64,000 nucleotides of DNA from Aminobacter carboxidus (GTDB lineage: Bacteria; Pseudomonadota; Alphaproteobacteria; Rhizobiales; Rhizobiaceae): the NCBI RefSeq assembly GCF_014863355.1, contig NZ_JACZEP010000001.1, positions 1,426,001-1,490,000 of the forward strand. The letters are read 5' to 3'. The notes beneath the pieces were generated by a model. The model worked only from the letters and a program-made list of their open reading frames with translations. It ran no database searches and was not told the origin of the DNA. Numbering within the stretch: the stretch's first letter is position 1; each line of letters begins with the position of its first letter. Shown here piece after piece: positions 1 to 9,048 of the stretch. A program made the translations under genes and the position numbers.

Positions 1-1464
1 GCAAGGGCCGCCATCGAAGGACTGGAACCAGTCGGCAGCGCTGACCGCAGCCTTCGGCGGCGCCGGCAGGGCCACCGGCTTGACCGGCTCGGCCGGTTTA
101 GGTGTCACGATCTCCGTCGGCGTCGGCGCCCTGGCCTCTGTTACGGGTGGAGGCTCTGGCAAGGGCAACGGCGTCACCGGCGTCTGGGCCGTCTGCTTGG
201 GTGCCGGCGGCGCAGGCGTGAGTTTGCCGCCTGCGGTTTCTTCACCCGAGGTGACCTTGGTATCTCCCGGCAGGAAATCGTCCAACAGTCCGGAAAAATA
301 GGCGCCACCGCCCAGCGCTGCGACAGTGGCAAGCAAGACCGTGCCGACCAACGCGCCACGCCGGGATTTGGGCGCGGTCGCGGCAGGTGCTGCCTTGGGA
401 GCTGTCTTCTGCCTGATGTCAGGCATTGGCCTGCCGGTCGTGCCGGCGCTGCGCCACGGCGCGTCGCGCGGCAGCACCGCCTCCGGCGGCATCGGCTTTT
501 GCCCGCTCGATGGCGATCCTGGTGGCCGCCAGGCGAGTTCGGACGGCTTGCGCTGCTCCGGGTCGTGCGGGGGTACGCCGGGCAGCGTAACCGGCGGCGC
601 CGTCGCCCCGCTGGTCTCGCGCAGCCATTCGACGATTGCCGCGGCACTTTCCGGGCGATCCCTCGGGTCGGGCTGAAGCATGGATTGCAGCAGCGGCAAA
701 AGGTCCGGGTCGATGCCCGACAGGTCAGGCACGGTCCGGCGCTTCTCGATCACCTCGACCGGCGATCCGCCCATGTCGAGCTGCTTGCCGCGCAAGGCAG
801 CTGCCAGCACCAGGCCGAGGCTATAGATGTCGGACTGGTCGGTAATTTCACCGCCGAACAGCCCAAGCTGCTCGGGCGAAACAAAGCTGTATTTGCCGGC
901 GAAACTGCCGCCGAGCAGCGTGCCGCCGCCGACATTGGCCGAGCGCGCGATGCCGAAATCGATGATCTTGGTCTTTTCCACTTTGCCGCCAGGCAACACG
1001 ATGTTGTCAGGCGACAGGTCGCGGTGGATGACGCCGGCCTCATGCGCCACCGACAGGCCTGAGGCGACCCGGGCCAGCATCTTGCGCGCCTCGCGCGTAT
1101 CGAGCGGGCCGCTGCGGATGCGCTCGCCCAGCGACTGGCCGTCGACGAACTCCATGGCAAGATACGGCCGGCCGATCGTCGGGTCGATGGTAAAGACGTG
1201 GTAGCGCACGATGGCGTCGTTGGAGAGGTGGTTGAGGATAGATGCTTCTTTGCGAAACAGCGCCAGGATGCCCTGGTCACGGGCGAATTCGCGCAGCACC
1301 ACCTTGATCGCAACCGGGTCGCCGGTCTGGATGTTGTGGCCGCGATAAACCTCGCCCATGCCGCCCGTGGCGATATGCTCGTCGATCTCATAGATGCCGT
1401 TGAGCTGTACGCCCTGATGGACACCCGTATCGGGCGCGATACGTGTCTTGTCCTCCGGCGTCAT
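1..1464 (-). CDS. ppkA: PpkA-type Ser/Thr protein kinase, T6SS-associated (3' end cut by window edge)
   Basis: Membrane Ser/Thr kinase expected to phosphorylate T6SS components (FHA and TssL proteins) and so trigger assembly. Reading from the ATG at 1464, residues about 20-275 form a Hanks-type kinase: glycine-rich loop (ATGGMGEVY), catalytic loop (HRDLSPDN), Mg-binding DFG (IIDFGIA) and the SPEQ segment. A Pro/Ala-rich juxtamembrane linker follows, then one membrane segment (about residues 365-385, near 300-360 on the + strand) and a Pro/Thr-rich extracytoplasmic part that runs off the left edge. About 488 residues are visible. It diverges from the caspase-like gene. A PP2C phosphatase (37914) and two FHA genes in the same locus support the role. 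The kinase assignment is certain; its targets are inferred. Confidence 0.9.
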   Translation of the reverse strand, partial: MTPEDKTRIAPDTGVHQGVQLNGIYEIDEHIATGGMGEVYRGHNIQTGDPVAIKVVLREFARDQGILALFRKEASILNHLSNDAIVRYHVFTIDPTIGRPYLAMEFVDGQSLGERIRSGPLDTREARKMLARVASGLSVAHEAGVIHRDLSPDNIVLPGGKVEKTKIIDFGIARSANVGGGTLLGGSFAGKYSFVSPEQLGLFGGEITDQSDIYSLGLVLAAALRGKQLDMGGSPVEVIEKRRTVPDLSGIDPDLLPLLQSMLQPDPRDRPESAAAIVEWLRETSGATAPPVTLPGVPPHDPEQRKPSELAWRPPGSPSSGQKPMPPEAVLPRDAPWRSAGTTGRPMPDIRQKTAPKAAPAATAPKSRRGALVGTVLLATVAALGGGAYFSGLLDDFLPGDTKVTSGEETAGGKLTPAPPAPKQTAQTPVTPLPLPEPPPVTEARAPTPTEIVTPKPAEPVKPVALPAPPKAAVSAADWFQSFDGGPC

Positions 1465-1627
1465 GACCTGGTTCCATCCATGCGTGAGCGCCGTTCGGCC
1501 ATTGCTTCACACCTGCGATTTTTCGATCACCCGACTGACAATAACACGGATTTTCGCGATGGGGACTTTTGCTCGCAGGTCCTTTGCATGGGTGGGGCAA
1601 TAGACCGTTTGATCTATGTCGACCACG

Positions 1628-1656
1628 TTGACACCGGTCGGCGTGAGGAGGATGCT
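1628..1656 (+). promoter_or_regulatory. possible sigma-70-type promoter of the caspase-like gene
   Basis: TTGACA at 1628-1633 is followed after 17 bases by GATGCT at 1651-1656. The -35 is perfect but the -10 matches only three of six. It lies in the 256-base divergent gap between the kinase and the caspase-like gene, about 65 bases before the ATG. A good ribosome-binding site (AAAGGAG, 1708-1714) precedes that ATG. Confidence 0.3.
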
Positions 1657-1720
1657 TCAGCGCTAATAGATGCAAGCCGTGCCAAGCCTGTAAAGACTGC
1701 GCGTCCGAAAGGAGCAGTTC

Positions 1721-4525
1721 ATGGTATGCGAAGGCTGCTTGCCTGCTCGCAATGCTGGCATTTTCCCGCGCCTGACCGGTGCATTGGCCGCCGGCGCTTT
1801 CATTTTGCTCCTTGCCTTGAGCACGGCCTTTGCGGCTGACGGTGTGTCCGGCCGCCGCGCAGCACTGGTCATCGGCAACAGCGCCTACCAGCACCTTGCC
1901 CAGCTGCCCAATGCCGCCAACGACGCCGATCGCATCCGCGAGGTGCTGGAGCGCGCCAATTTCGAGGTCACGCTCGGCAAGGACCTCGACAAGCAGGGGC
2001 TTGAAGAAACCATCCTCGGCTTCCTCAGGACGCTCAACGACGGCGACGTCGCGCTGTTTTATTACAGCGGCCACGCCGTGCAGGTCGGCGGCCACAATTT
2101 CATGTTGCCGGTCGATGCGACGCTTGCCACCTCGTATGACCTCGAGGTCCAGGCCTACAACATGTCGAGCCTGCTCGAGTATATGCGCGAGACCTCCTCG
2201 CTGCAGATCGCGATCCTCGACGCCTGCCGCGACAATCCCTTCGCCAACAATTCCTATTATGTCGGCCAGGCCAAGGTCGCGGTCGAAGGCAAGAAAGGCC
2301 TCGCTTCGGTCGCACCCCAGGACGGCACGCTGATCGTCTATTCGACCGCGCCCGACCGCGTCGCGCTCGATGGCAGTGGCGGCTTAAGCCCGTTCACCGG
2401 CACCTTTGCCGAATATGCGCTGAAGCCCAATGTCGAGGTCAGGAAACTGCTCAGCGACATCCGCGCCGAAGTTATCAAGCGTACCGACGGGCGCCAGACC
2501 CCTTGGGACGCATCGAGCCTTACCTCATCTTTTTTCTTCGTAACCCGCCAGAACCTGTTGATTATAGAGGATATGCGCGAGGTTCGCGTACCGCCTGATA
2601 CCAAGCAAGTGGCGCTGCGTATCTCGCCGCCGATCACCAGCGGCAATGCGGAATTGACCGTCAATTTCACCAAGCTGCCCGACCAGGGTACGCTCTGGCT
2701 CGGCGACGAGCAGCTCAGCCTCGACAGCAAGATCTCGGCCGACAGCATCGAAGAGGTCATGTTCAAGCCGGCTTCCGCCGACATGACCACCGATGAGGTG
2801 CGTTACACCGTCACCACGGATGGCGGCCGCAGCGCCAGCGGTATCGTCCGCGTCGTCGTCGATGCCCAGGCCGCCGCTGAAGCGCAGGTCAAGCCGGCGC
2901 TCAACATCCAGCAGGGCGACGAGCCGAAGCCGGCAGCGCCCGAACAGGCCAAGCCGATCCTTGTCGCCATGGCCTCCGACATCGGCACCGGCTTCGCCGC
3001 CATGCCCGAAGAGGTGGTGCGCTCGACAAGTGCCGCGCCCACCGGCTGGCTCCGCCTGGAAAAGCGCGATCCCGAAACGCAGGTGGCTGTCGACGGCCAG
3101 ATCGTTTCCGAGGGCGACCTGATCAAGGCCGAAGACATCACCAAGCTGCGCATACGCCCGTCGCTCAAGCTCGTCAGTGCCGAAGACGATGCCAAGCCGG
3201 TGGCCGAGACCGTGGCGATGAACACCAGCAGCGGTTCCGCCAAACTCGACACCAGCACTGACGGCATGGAGGTCAAACCGCTCGCCCTGCCCGCCGACAA
3301 GACGCCTGCCAAGGAGCCGTTGCGCACTGTCGTTCTGATGCCGGTGGTCAAGACCGCAGTACCGGCGCCGATCACCATCAATGTCGCCGTCTCGGTCAAT
3401 GAATGCGACACGCTCGCCGCCGAACCGCTCGACGTCCAGGCGGTCGCCGACGGCAGGCTGCCCAACGACATCGACGTGGCCAAGGCGCTGACCGCCTGCA
3501 AGGCAGCCGCCGAGCAGCATCCCGAGATCGCCCGGTTCAAGTACCAGTATGCCCGTGCCCTCTATGCCCAAGGCGATTTCAAGGACGCGCTGACCGAGCT
3601 TAACGCCGCCAGCGACGCCGGCCACGTCCGCGCCAGCTACCTGCTCGGCCGGCTCTACCAGTTCGGCGCGGCGGTCGAGCGCGATCCGGCCAAGGCAATC
3701 CCGCTGTTCGAATCCGGCGCCAAGCGTGGCGATCCCTATTCGCAATATGCGCTGGGACGAGCCTTGGTTACGGGCCTCGGCGCAAAGCCCGACATCGATC
3801 GTGGCATGGCGATGGTCGCGAGCGCGGCGGAATCCGGCCACACCTATGCGATGAACATGCTGGGCACCGAGTACCTCTCGGGTGAGCATGTCGCCAAGGA
3901 CGAAGCCCGCGCCCTGAAATTCATCACGGAGTCGTCTGATCGCAATGATGTCTATGGCATGGTCTTGCTTGGCATCCTTTATCGCGACGGAGCAGGTGTA
4001 CAGAAGGACACCAAGCACGCGGCCGAATTGTTTGAGAAGGCACGCGCAATGGGACATCCCTACGCTGGTCGGCTGCTTGCGCGTCTTGCCCAGCGAGAGA
4101 ATACATCTGACGCCGCGACAGTCTCGGGCTGGTACCGCGAAAGCGCCGAGAGGGGCGACGCGTGGGGTGCTTTCTATGCTGCCGAGCTGCTGAAGGACAA
4201 TCCGACACTGCAGAAGGACAGCGGCGAGATCGCGCGCCTATATGCCTTGTCCGCCTCTTTCAACTTCAAGGATGCCTCTGACCAGGCGAAGAAGGCATTG
4301 GGTGGTGTCGACGCGCTGACCATCGGCAAGGAAGTGCAACTGGCGCTGAAACGGGTAGGCCAGGATGTCGGCGAAATTGATGGTCGGCTCGGACCACGAA
4401 CCCGCGAAGCCGCAAGTAGCGTTCTTGGAACGGCAGCCCCCCGCAACCCGGGGGAACTGCTGGGCGACCTCCTGCACAAGGAATGGATCGAAACACGACC
4501 ACGTCTGGACATGCTGGGCTCTTGA
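1721..4525 (+). CDS. caspase-like (peptidase C14) protein with SEL1 repeats
   Basis: A 934-residue exported or membrane-anchored protein. A signal peptide or anchor (about residues 20-39, ending AFA) precedes a caspase-like domain (about 45-270) with the catalytic pair in YYSGHA (His118) and DACRDNPF (Cys169), so the protease site looks intact. Next come a beta-rich Ig/cadherin-like stretch (about 285-380), a low-complexity linker, SEL1/TPR-like helical repeats (about 600-780) and a short peptidoglycan-binding-like end (GEIDGRLGPRTREAA). Caspase-SEL1 fusions are widespread in Rhizobiales with unknown substrates. It stands head-to-head with the T6SS kinase and is followed by a small lipoprotein. 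A link to T6SS control or envelope remodelling is inferred from position only. Confidence 0.85.
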   Translation: MVCEGCLPARNAGIFPRLTGALAAGAFILLLALSTAFAADGVSGRRAALVIGNSAYQHLAQLPNAANDADRIREVLERANFEVTLGKDLDKQGLEETILGFLRTLNDGDVALFYYSGHAVQVGGHNFMLPVDATLATSYDLEVQAYNMSSLLEYMRETSSLQIAILDACRDNPFANNSYYVGQAKVAVEGKKGLASVAPQDGTLIVYSTAPDRVALDGSGGLSPFTGTFAEYALKPNVEVRKLLSDIRAEVIKRTDGRQTPWDASSLTSSFFFVTRQNLLIIEDMREVRVPPDTKQVALRISPPITSGNAELTVNFTKLPDQGTLWLGDEQLSLDSKISADSIEEVMFKPASADMTTDEVRYTVTTDGGRSASGIVRVVVDAQAAAEAQVKPALNIQQGDEPKPAAPEQAKPILVAMASDIGTGFAAMPEEVVRSTSAAPTGWLRLEKRDPETQVAVDGQIVSEGDLIKAEDITKLRIRPSLKLVSAEDDAKPVAETVAMNTSSGSAKLDTSTDGMEVKPLALPADKTPAKEPLRTVVLMPVVKTAVPAPITINVAVSVNECDTLAAEPLDVQAVADGRLPNDIDVAKALTACKAAAEQHPEIARFKYQYARALYAQGDFKDALTELNAASDAGHVRASYLLGRLYQFGAAVERDPAKAIPLFESGAKRGDPYSQYALGRALVTGLGAKPDIDRGMAMVASAAESGHTYAMNMLGTEYLSGEHVAKDEARALKFITESSDRNDVYGMVLLGILYRDGAGVQKDTKHAAELFEKARAMGHPYAGRLLARLAQRENTSDAATVSGWYRESAERGDAWGAFYAAELLKDNPTLQKDSGEIARLYALSASFNFKDASDQAKKALGGVDALTIGKEVQLALKRVGQDVGEIDGRLGPRTREAASSVLGTAAPRNPGELLGDLLHKEWIETRPRLDMLGS

Positions 4526-4539
4526 AGGGGAGACGTTAC

Positions 4540-4809
4540 ATGCGACTGCATACCATCAGTCTTCTTATGGCGACCGCGCTTCTGCCGCTGGGCGGTTGCG
4601 GCTCGATGATGAAAGTCGAAGAACAGGCAGCAGTTCAACCCGTACAGCCGGTGCAGGTCAAGAAAGCGGCACCAGTGAGGAAGGTCGCGGTCGCGGCGCC
4701 GGTCCAGCCAAGGGTGGTCAAGAAGCCGATCGTGCCAGCGACTCCAAGCAGTGAACGCAGCGAAAGAAGCGATAGTGGTGGCGGTGGCGACGGTGGAAGC
4801 CCTTGGTAG
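4540..4809 (+). CDS. small Pro/Val/Lys-rich lipoprotein
   Basis: An 89-residue protein starting at the ATG at 4540, preceded by a GAAGGGGA ribosome-binding site. A start 57 bases upstream in the same frame is possible but has no such site and would bury the signal. The N-terminus is a lipoprotein signal with the lipobox LPLGGC. The mature part is low complexity (repeated VQP, VKK and PVRKV segments, with a Ser/Gly-rich tail) and has no recognisable domain. It is 14 bases from the caspase-like gene and probably co-transcribed; clpV ends convergently 14 bases downstream. Function unknown. Confidence 0.7.
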   Translation: MRLHTISLLMATALLPLGGCGSMMKVEEQAAVQPVQPVQVKKAAPVRKVAVAAPVQPRVVKKPIVPATPSSERSERSDSGGGGDGGSPW

Positions 4810-4823
4810 CTGCCTGCTATAAT

Positions 4824-7625
4824 CTACCCAAACTCGTAGCTGAACCCCTCGCCTGACGCGCCGACTGTTACGCGCGTCAGCTTTTGCCCATCGAGCGAAC
4901 GGTTGAGAACACCTCGGCTCAGTTCTGGCAAGAGCGTGTTGGTCAGGATGGCGTCGATCATGCGGCCGCCGGACTCGATCTCGGTGCAGCGTGCTTTGAT
5001 CATTTCCATCACGCCATCGCCGATCACCAGCTCGGCGCCATGGCTGATCTGCAGCCGGCGGGCGATCTTGCCGAACTGGTGGCGGGTGATCGCCTCGATC
5101 ATCTCGCCCGACAGCGGATAATACGGGATGGTCACGACGCGACCGATGAAGGCCGCCGGGAACACCTTGAGCAAAGGCGCGCGCAAGGCAGCATCGAGGT
5201 TCTCGACATTCTCGCGCAGTTCGCCGCCCTTGGTCTTGGTCATGATGACCTCGGAGCCGACATTCGAGGTCAAAAGGATCAGCGTGTTCTTGAAGTCGAT
5301 CCGCCGGCCCTCGCTGTCGTCCATCATGCCCTTGTCAAAAACCTGGAAGAAAATCTCGTGCACGTCGGGATGCGCCTTCTCGACCTCGTCGAGCAGGATC
5401 ACTGAATAAGGCCTGCGCCGGACAGCCTCGGTCAAAATGCCGCCCTTGCCGTAGCCGACATATCCGGGAGGCGCGCCTTTCAGCGTCGACACCGTGTGCG
5501 CTTCCTGGAACTCCGACATGTTGATCGAAATCAGGTTCTGCTCGCCGCCGTAAAGCGTTTCGGCCAGCGCCAGCGCGGTCTCGGTCTTGCCGACGCCCGA
5601 GGGGCCACACAAAAGGAACACGCCGACCGGCTTTTCCGGTGCGCCGAGCCCGGCGCGGCTGGTCTGTACCCGCTTGGCGATCATTTCCATCGCATGATCC
5701 TGTCCGACCACGCGCTCGGACAAAGTCTGCGCCAGCCGCAGCGCCTTTTCGGTCTGGCTGGTCAGCATCCGCCCGGTCGGTATGCCGGTCCAGTCCTGCA
5801 CCACCGAGGCCACCGCGTTGCGGTCGACGGAAAGCAGGATCAGCGGCGTTTCGCCCTGCGCCTCGGCCAGCACCGCCATCAATTCCTTGAGCCGCGCAAG
5901 ATCAGCCTCCGGATCGGATGCCGGTCCAGCCTGTTTCATGGTTTCGGCAGGTCCGGCCTGGACCGCGCCGTCCTTGGCAATGCCTTGTTCGGCACCGTCG
6001 TCATTGGCAGCTATCGGTTCTTCGGCCGTCTCGCCCTGTGCTTCCGCAACGACCGGGTCGAGCGCCACGCCCTGCCCGCGCAGCCTGGCGCGCAGCTCGA
6101 GGATTTCAACGACAGATTGCTTCTCCTTGTCCCAGCGCACCTGCGCGGCAGCCAAGGCCGCGTCCGTCTCGACCAATCCCGCTTCGACGCGCGCCTTGCG
6201 CTCCTCCACCTCGATGCCGATCGCCGCCTCGCGGCCGATGATGCCTTGCTCGACCTCGAGCGCCTGCCTGCGGCGCATCAGGTCTTCGACCTCGCCCGGC
6301 CTGGAGTGCTGGGAGATGGCGACACGGGCACAGGCCGTGTCGAGCAAACTGACAGCCTTGTCAGGCAGTTGCCGCGCCGGGATGTAGCGATGCGACAGCT
6401 TGACGGCGGTTTCGATGGCCTCGTCGAGGATCTGCACCTCGTGGTGCTTTTCGAGCACACCGGCGACGCCGCGCAGCATCAGGATGGCGGCCGCCTCGTC
6501 CGGCTCGTCGATCTTGACCACCTGGAAGCGGCGGGTCAGTGCCGGGTCCTTTTCGATGTGCTGCTTGTATTCGGCCCAGGTCGTGGCCGCGATGGTGCGC
6601 AGTTCGCCGCGCGCCAGCGCCGGCTTCAGCAGGTTGGCGGCATCGCCGGTGCCGGCAGCACCACCCGCCCCGATCAGCGTATGCGCCTCGTCGATGAACA
6701 GGATGACGGGCGTCTCGGAAGATTGCACCTCGTCGATGACTGCCTTCAGCCGCTTTTCGAACTCGCCCTTGACGCTGGCGCCTGCCTGCATCAGCCCGAC
6801 ATCGAGCATGCGCAGGCTGACCCCTTGCAGCATCGGCGGCACGTCGCCTTCAGCGATGCGCAGCGCAAAACCCTCGACCACTGCCGTCTTGCCGACACCG
6901 GCCTCGCCGGTCAGGATCGGGTTGTTCTGCCGCCGCCGCATCAGGATGTCGACGATCTGGCGGATTTCCGGATCGCGGCCGACGACAGCGTCGATCTTGC
7001 CGTCGCGCGCCCGCTGGGTCAGGTCGGTGGCGTATTTCGCCAGCGCCGACTCTCCTCCGGGCGATGGCCGTCGCGGCGCCTCGGCAGAGGATGCCGCAGC
7101 ACTGGTCGCGGATCCTTCAAGCGAGCCCTCGACGACATCGGCGAAACGCGAGATCACCCCGTCCGCATCGATCTTGTCGAACTCGGTGCTGATCTTCGAC
7201 ACCAGCCCTTCAAGGACTGGAACTTTCAGGCAGGCAAGGATGACATGGGCGCTGCGCACTTCCTCGCTGCCGAATTCCAGCGTCGCCAGGTTCCAGGCCT
7301 CCTGGATGGCGTGAAAGATGTGGTCAGAGAACTCCTCGATCGACGTCGCGCCATAAGGCAGCTTGTCGACGGCGCGTGTCATGTCGCCGGCAATCCGGGC
7401 CGCGTCCGCCCCGGCGTCGGCCAGGATCATCTGGACGTCCGAGCGATCCGAAAGCACAAGTTGTTCAATGAAATGAACGAGTTCGACGTAAGGGTTACCA
7501 CGTAGCTTCGCCGCGTCGGCCGCCGCCTTGAAGGCGCGCAAGCAGGTGGGATTGAGCTTGCCGACCAGTTCCTTGCGCTTGAAGCCCTGAGACGACCTGC
7601 GCGGCTGCATGCCCTTTTGTTCCAT
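4824..7625 (-). CDS. tssH: T6SS sheath-disassembly AAA+ ATPase ClpV/TssH
   Basis: Hexameric ATPase that recycles the contracted TssB/TssC sheath in the cytoplasm. It has the Clp N-domain (about residues 10-150), a first AAA+ module with Walker A GEAGVGKT and Walker B FIDEAH, and a second with Walker A GPSGVGKT and LLDEVEKAH. The start at 7625 has a GGAG site seven bases upstream; a start 48 bases further up is open but less likely. At 933 residues it is somewhat longer than usual. The extra length is an Ala/Gly/Glu-rich insertion in the linker between the two AAA+ modules (about 5890-6066). It is transcribed divergently from tssA and the rest of the operon. Confidence 0.97.
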   Translation of the reverse strand: MEQKGMQPRRSSQGFKRKELVGKLNPTCLRAFKAAADAAKLRGNPYVELVHFIEQLVLSDRSDVQMILADAGADAARIAGDMTRAVDKLPYGATSIEEFSDHIFHAIQEAWNLATLEFGSEEVRSAHVILACLKVPVLEGLVSKISTEFDKIDADGVISRFADVVEGSLEGSATSAAASSAEAPRRPSPGGESALAKYATDLTQRARDGKIDAVVGRDPEIRQIVDILMRRRQNNPILTGEAGVGKTAVVEGFALRIAEGDVPPMLQGVSLRMLDVGLMQAGASVKGEFEKRLKAVIDEVQSSETPVILFIDEAHTLIGAGGAAGTGDAANLLKPALARGELRTIAATTWAEYKQHIEKDPALTRRFQVVKIDEPDEAAAILMLRGVAGVLEKHHEVQILDEAIETAVKLSHRYIPARQLPDKAVSLLDTACARVAISQHSRPGEVEDLMRRRQALEVEQGIIGREAAIGIEVEERKARVEAGLVETDAALAAAQVRWDKEKQSVVEILELRARLRGQGVALDPVVAEAQGETAEEPIAANDDGAEQGIAKDGAVQAGPAETMKQAGPASDPEADLARLKELMAVLAEAQGETPLILLSVDRNAVASVVQDWTGIPTGRMLTSQTEKALRLAQTLSERVVGQDHAMEMIAKRVQTSRAGLGAPEKPVGVFLLCGPSGVGKTETALALAETLYGGEQNLISINMSEFQEAHTVSTLKGAPPGYVGYGKGGILTEAVRRRPYSVILLDEVEKAHPDVHEIFFQVFDKGMMDDSEGRRIDFKNTLILLTSNVGSEVIMTKTKGGELRENVENLDAALRAPLLKVFPAAFIGRVVTIPYYPLSGEMIEAITRHQFGKIARRLQISHGAELVIGDGVMEMIKARCTEIESGGRMIDAILTNTLLPELSRGVLNRSLDGQKLTRVTVGASGEGFSYEFG

Positions 7626-7795
7626 GGAGCGTCTCCAATGGCCGGACTGCGATCCCTGCAATTTGACACACAAACGGCGACTTTACAAAGCCGGGCGCGC
7701 GCGCGGCCCGAAGAGCTCTGCTCGCTGTACAATGACGACAGGAACAATTCGCACAACCTCGGTCACTAACGCTTAAGGGCTAGTCGCGTCCAACT

Positions 7796-7823
7796 TTGAG
7801 CGCCGCCTGAATTGTGCTATAAC
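7796..7823 (+). promoter_or_regulatory. likely promoter of the tssA-onward T6SS operon
   Basis: TTGAGC (7796-7801), a 16-base spacer and TATAAC (7818-7823) lie in the 241-base divergent gap between clpV and tssA. This gives a leader of about 40-50 bases. No equally good promoter is visible for clpV on the other strand. The gap also holds an alternating GC run (about 7689-7705). Confidence 0.55.
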
Positions 7824-7866
7824 CAAAGTCGAGTGGAATACCGGCTACTTCCGACCTGAGTATGGC

Positions 7867-9042
7867 GTGGGGGGGTGCGTGGTTGATCTTGCTCTTTGGC
7901 TCAACCCTTTGAACGGTGAAAACCCGTCGGGGGAAGATTTGCGCAACGATCCGCGCTTCCACGAGCTTGAGCGCCTCATCGAGCCGCAGGTCAACGTCGT
8001 CCATGACGAGCGCAACCGGCCGACATCGCAGGTCAGCATTCCCGTTGAGTGGGCAGTCGTGCTTGAGAAGGCCGAAGAGCTGCGCGCCCAGGGTCGCGAT
8101 CTTCGCCTGATCACCCTTGTCACCCGTGCCCAGGCCAATGACCAGGGACTGGCCGGACTGGCCGACGGCCTCACCCTGATTGCGCGCACCTTCGACGAAC
8201 ACTGGGAAACCATGCATCCCGCGCTGCGCGCCAATGCGCCGCCGCGCGAAGCGGCCCTGCGCCGCATCAACGCCCTGCTCGACCTTCAGAATGGCCAGGA
8301 CGGGCTGCTCGCCAATCTCCGCCAGATGGTGTTTTTTGCACCGCGCGGTTTCGGCCCGATCACCGGCCGGGAGCTCGAACAGGGCGCGCTCGACGACCGC
8401 GTCATGTTGCAGGAAGCGGCACAGGGCCTGAACAACGCCGAACGCGCAGCGCTGTCGACCACGCACGAGCAGCTTTTGACCAAGTTGCGCAGTGCGTGCG
8501 CAGCCCAGGCCGACCAGGCCGGCGCACAGCTGGAGCAGTTGGTCGCCGATACCCGCGCAGCGGCCCAGGCGCTCGGTGCCGTCGATACCGCACTCAACAA
8601 GCGCATTGAAAGCACCGGGCCGGCCGTGCCGGACCTGAAGAAGTTTCTCGATCGCGTGCAAACGACGCTCGAACGCGGATCGACCGCGCGAACCGCGCCA
8701 AACGGCGTGGCAAAACCCGAACCTACCCAGGCCACACCGGTCGCGGCACAGCCCAACGGCCACGCGCCCGAGCCGGTGGCAAACCAAGCGGGACCGACCA
8801 TGGCCCTCCCCGACCGCCTGTCCTCGCGCGACGACGTCGTCAAATGCCTCGACCTCGTCGTTGCCTTCTACGACCGGACCGAGCCGTCGAGCCCGATCCC
8901 GCATCTCGCCCGCCGTGTGCGCCGCATGGTGCACATGGATTTCGTTGAACTGATGGAAGATCTCGCCCCTTCCGGCCTGAAGGAGTTTCGGCTCCTGGCC
9001 GGCGTAACCGACAAGAAGACGCCTCAGAAGGATGAAAGGTAG
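7867..9042 (+). CDS. tssA: T6SS baseplate/tail cap protein TssA (ImpA family)
   Basis: First gene of the rightward T6SS operon. TssA organises baseplate docking and sheath polymerisation. The N-terminal ImpA domain is clear (LNPLNGENPSGEDLRNDPRF region, residues about 8-110), followed by a helical middle part, a Pro/Ala-rich linker and a conserved C-terminal segment (SRDDVVKCLDLVVAFY...LARRVRRMV) of the short-TssA type. It starts at a GTG; the GTG at 7879 (giving VVDLALW) is an equally good start, because the G-run at 7869-7874 could serve as its ribosome-binding site. The length (387-391 residues) is normal. tssB follows six bases downstream. Confidence 0.92.
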   Translation: MGGCVVDLALWLNPLNGENPSGEDLRNDPRFHELERLIEPQVNVVHDERNRPTSQVSIPVEWAVVLEKAEELRAQGRDLRLITLVTRAQANDQGLAGLADGLTLIARTFDEHWETMHPALRANAPPREAALRRINALLDLQNGQDGLLANLRQMVFFAPRGFGPITGRELEQGALDDRVMLQEAAQGLNNAERAALSTTHEQLLTKLRSACAAQADQAGAQLEQLVADTRAAAQALGAVDTALNKRIESTGPAVPDLKKFLDRVQTTLERGSTARTAPNGVAKPEPTQATPVAAQPNGHAPEPVANQAGPTMALPDRLSSRDDVVKCLDLVVAFYDRTEPSSPIPHLARRVRRMVHMDFVELMEDLAPSGLKEFRLLAGVTDKKTPQKDER

Positions 9043-9048
9043 CCAAGC

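Noticed and set aside
2525-4057. A 510-codon frame antisense to the caspase-like gene
   Set aside because: Mirror of the codon pattern of the real gene; no domain, no ribosome-binding site.
5496-7505. A 669-codon open frame antisense to clpV
   Set aside because: Long antisense frames are expected in GC-rich coding DNA. The translation is Arg/Leu/Asp-rich without domains, and clpV on the other strand is fully conserved.
7689-7705. Alternating GC run as a Z-DNA or regulatory element between clpV and tssA
   Set aside because: Too short and of a kind common in GC-rich genomes; no further support.
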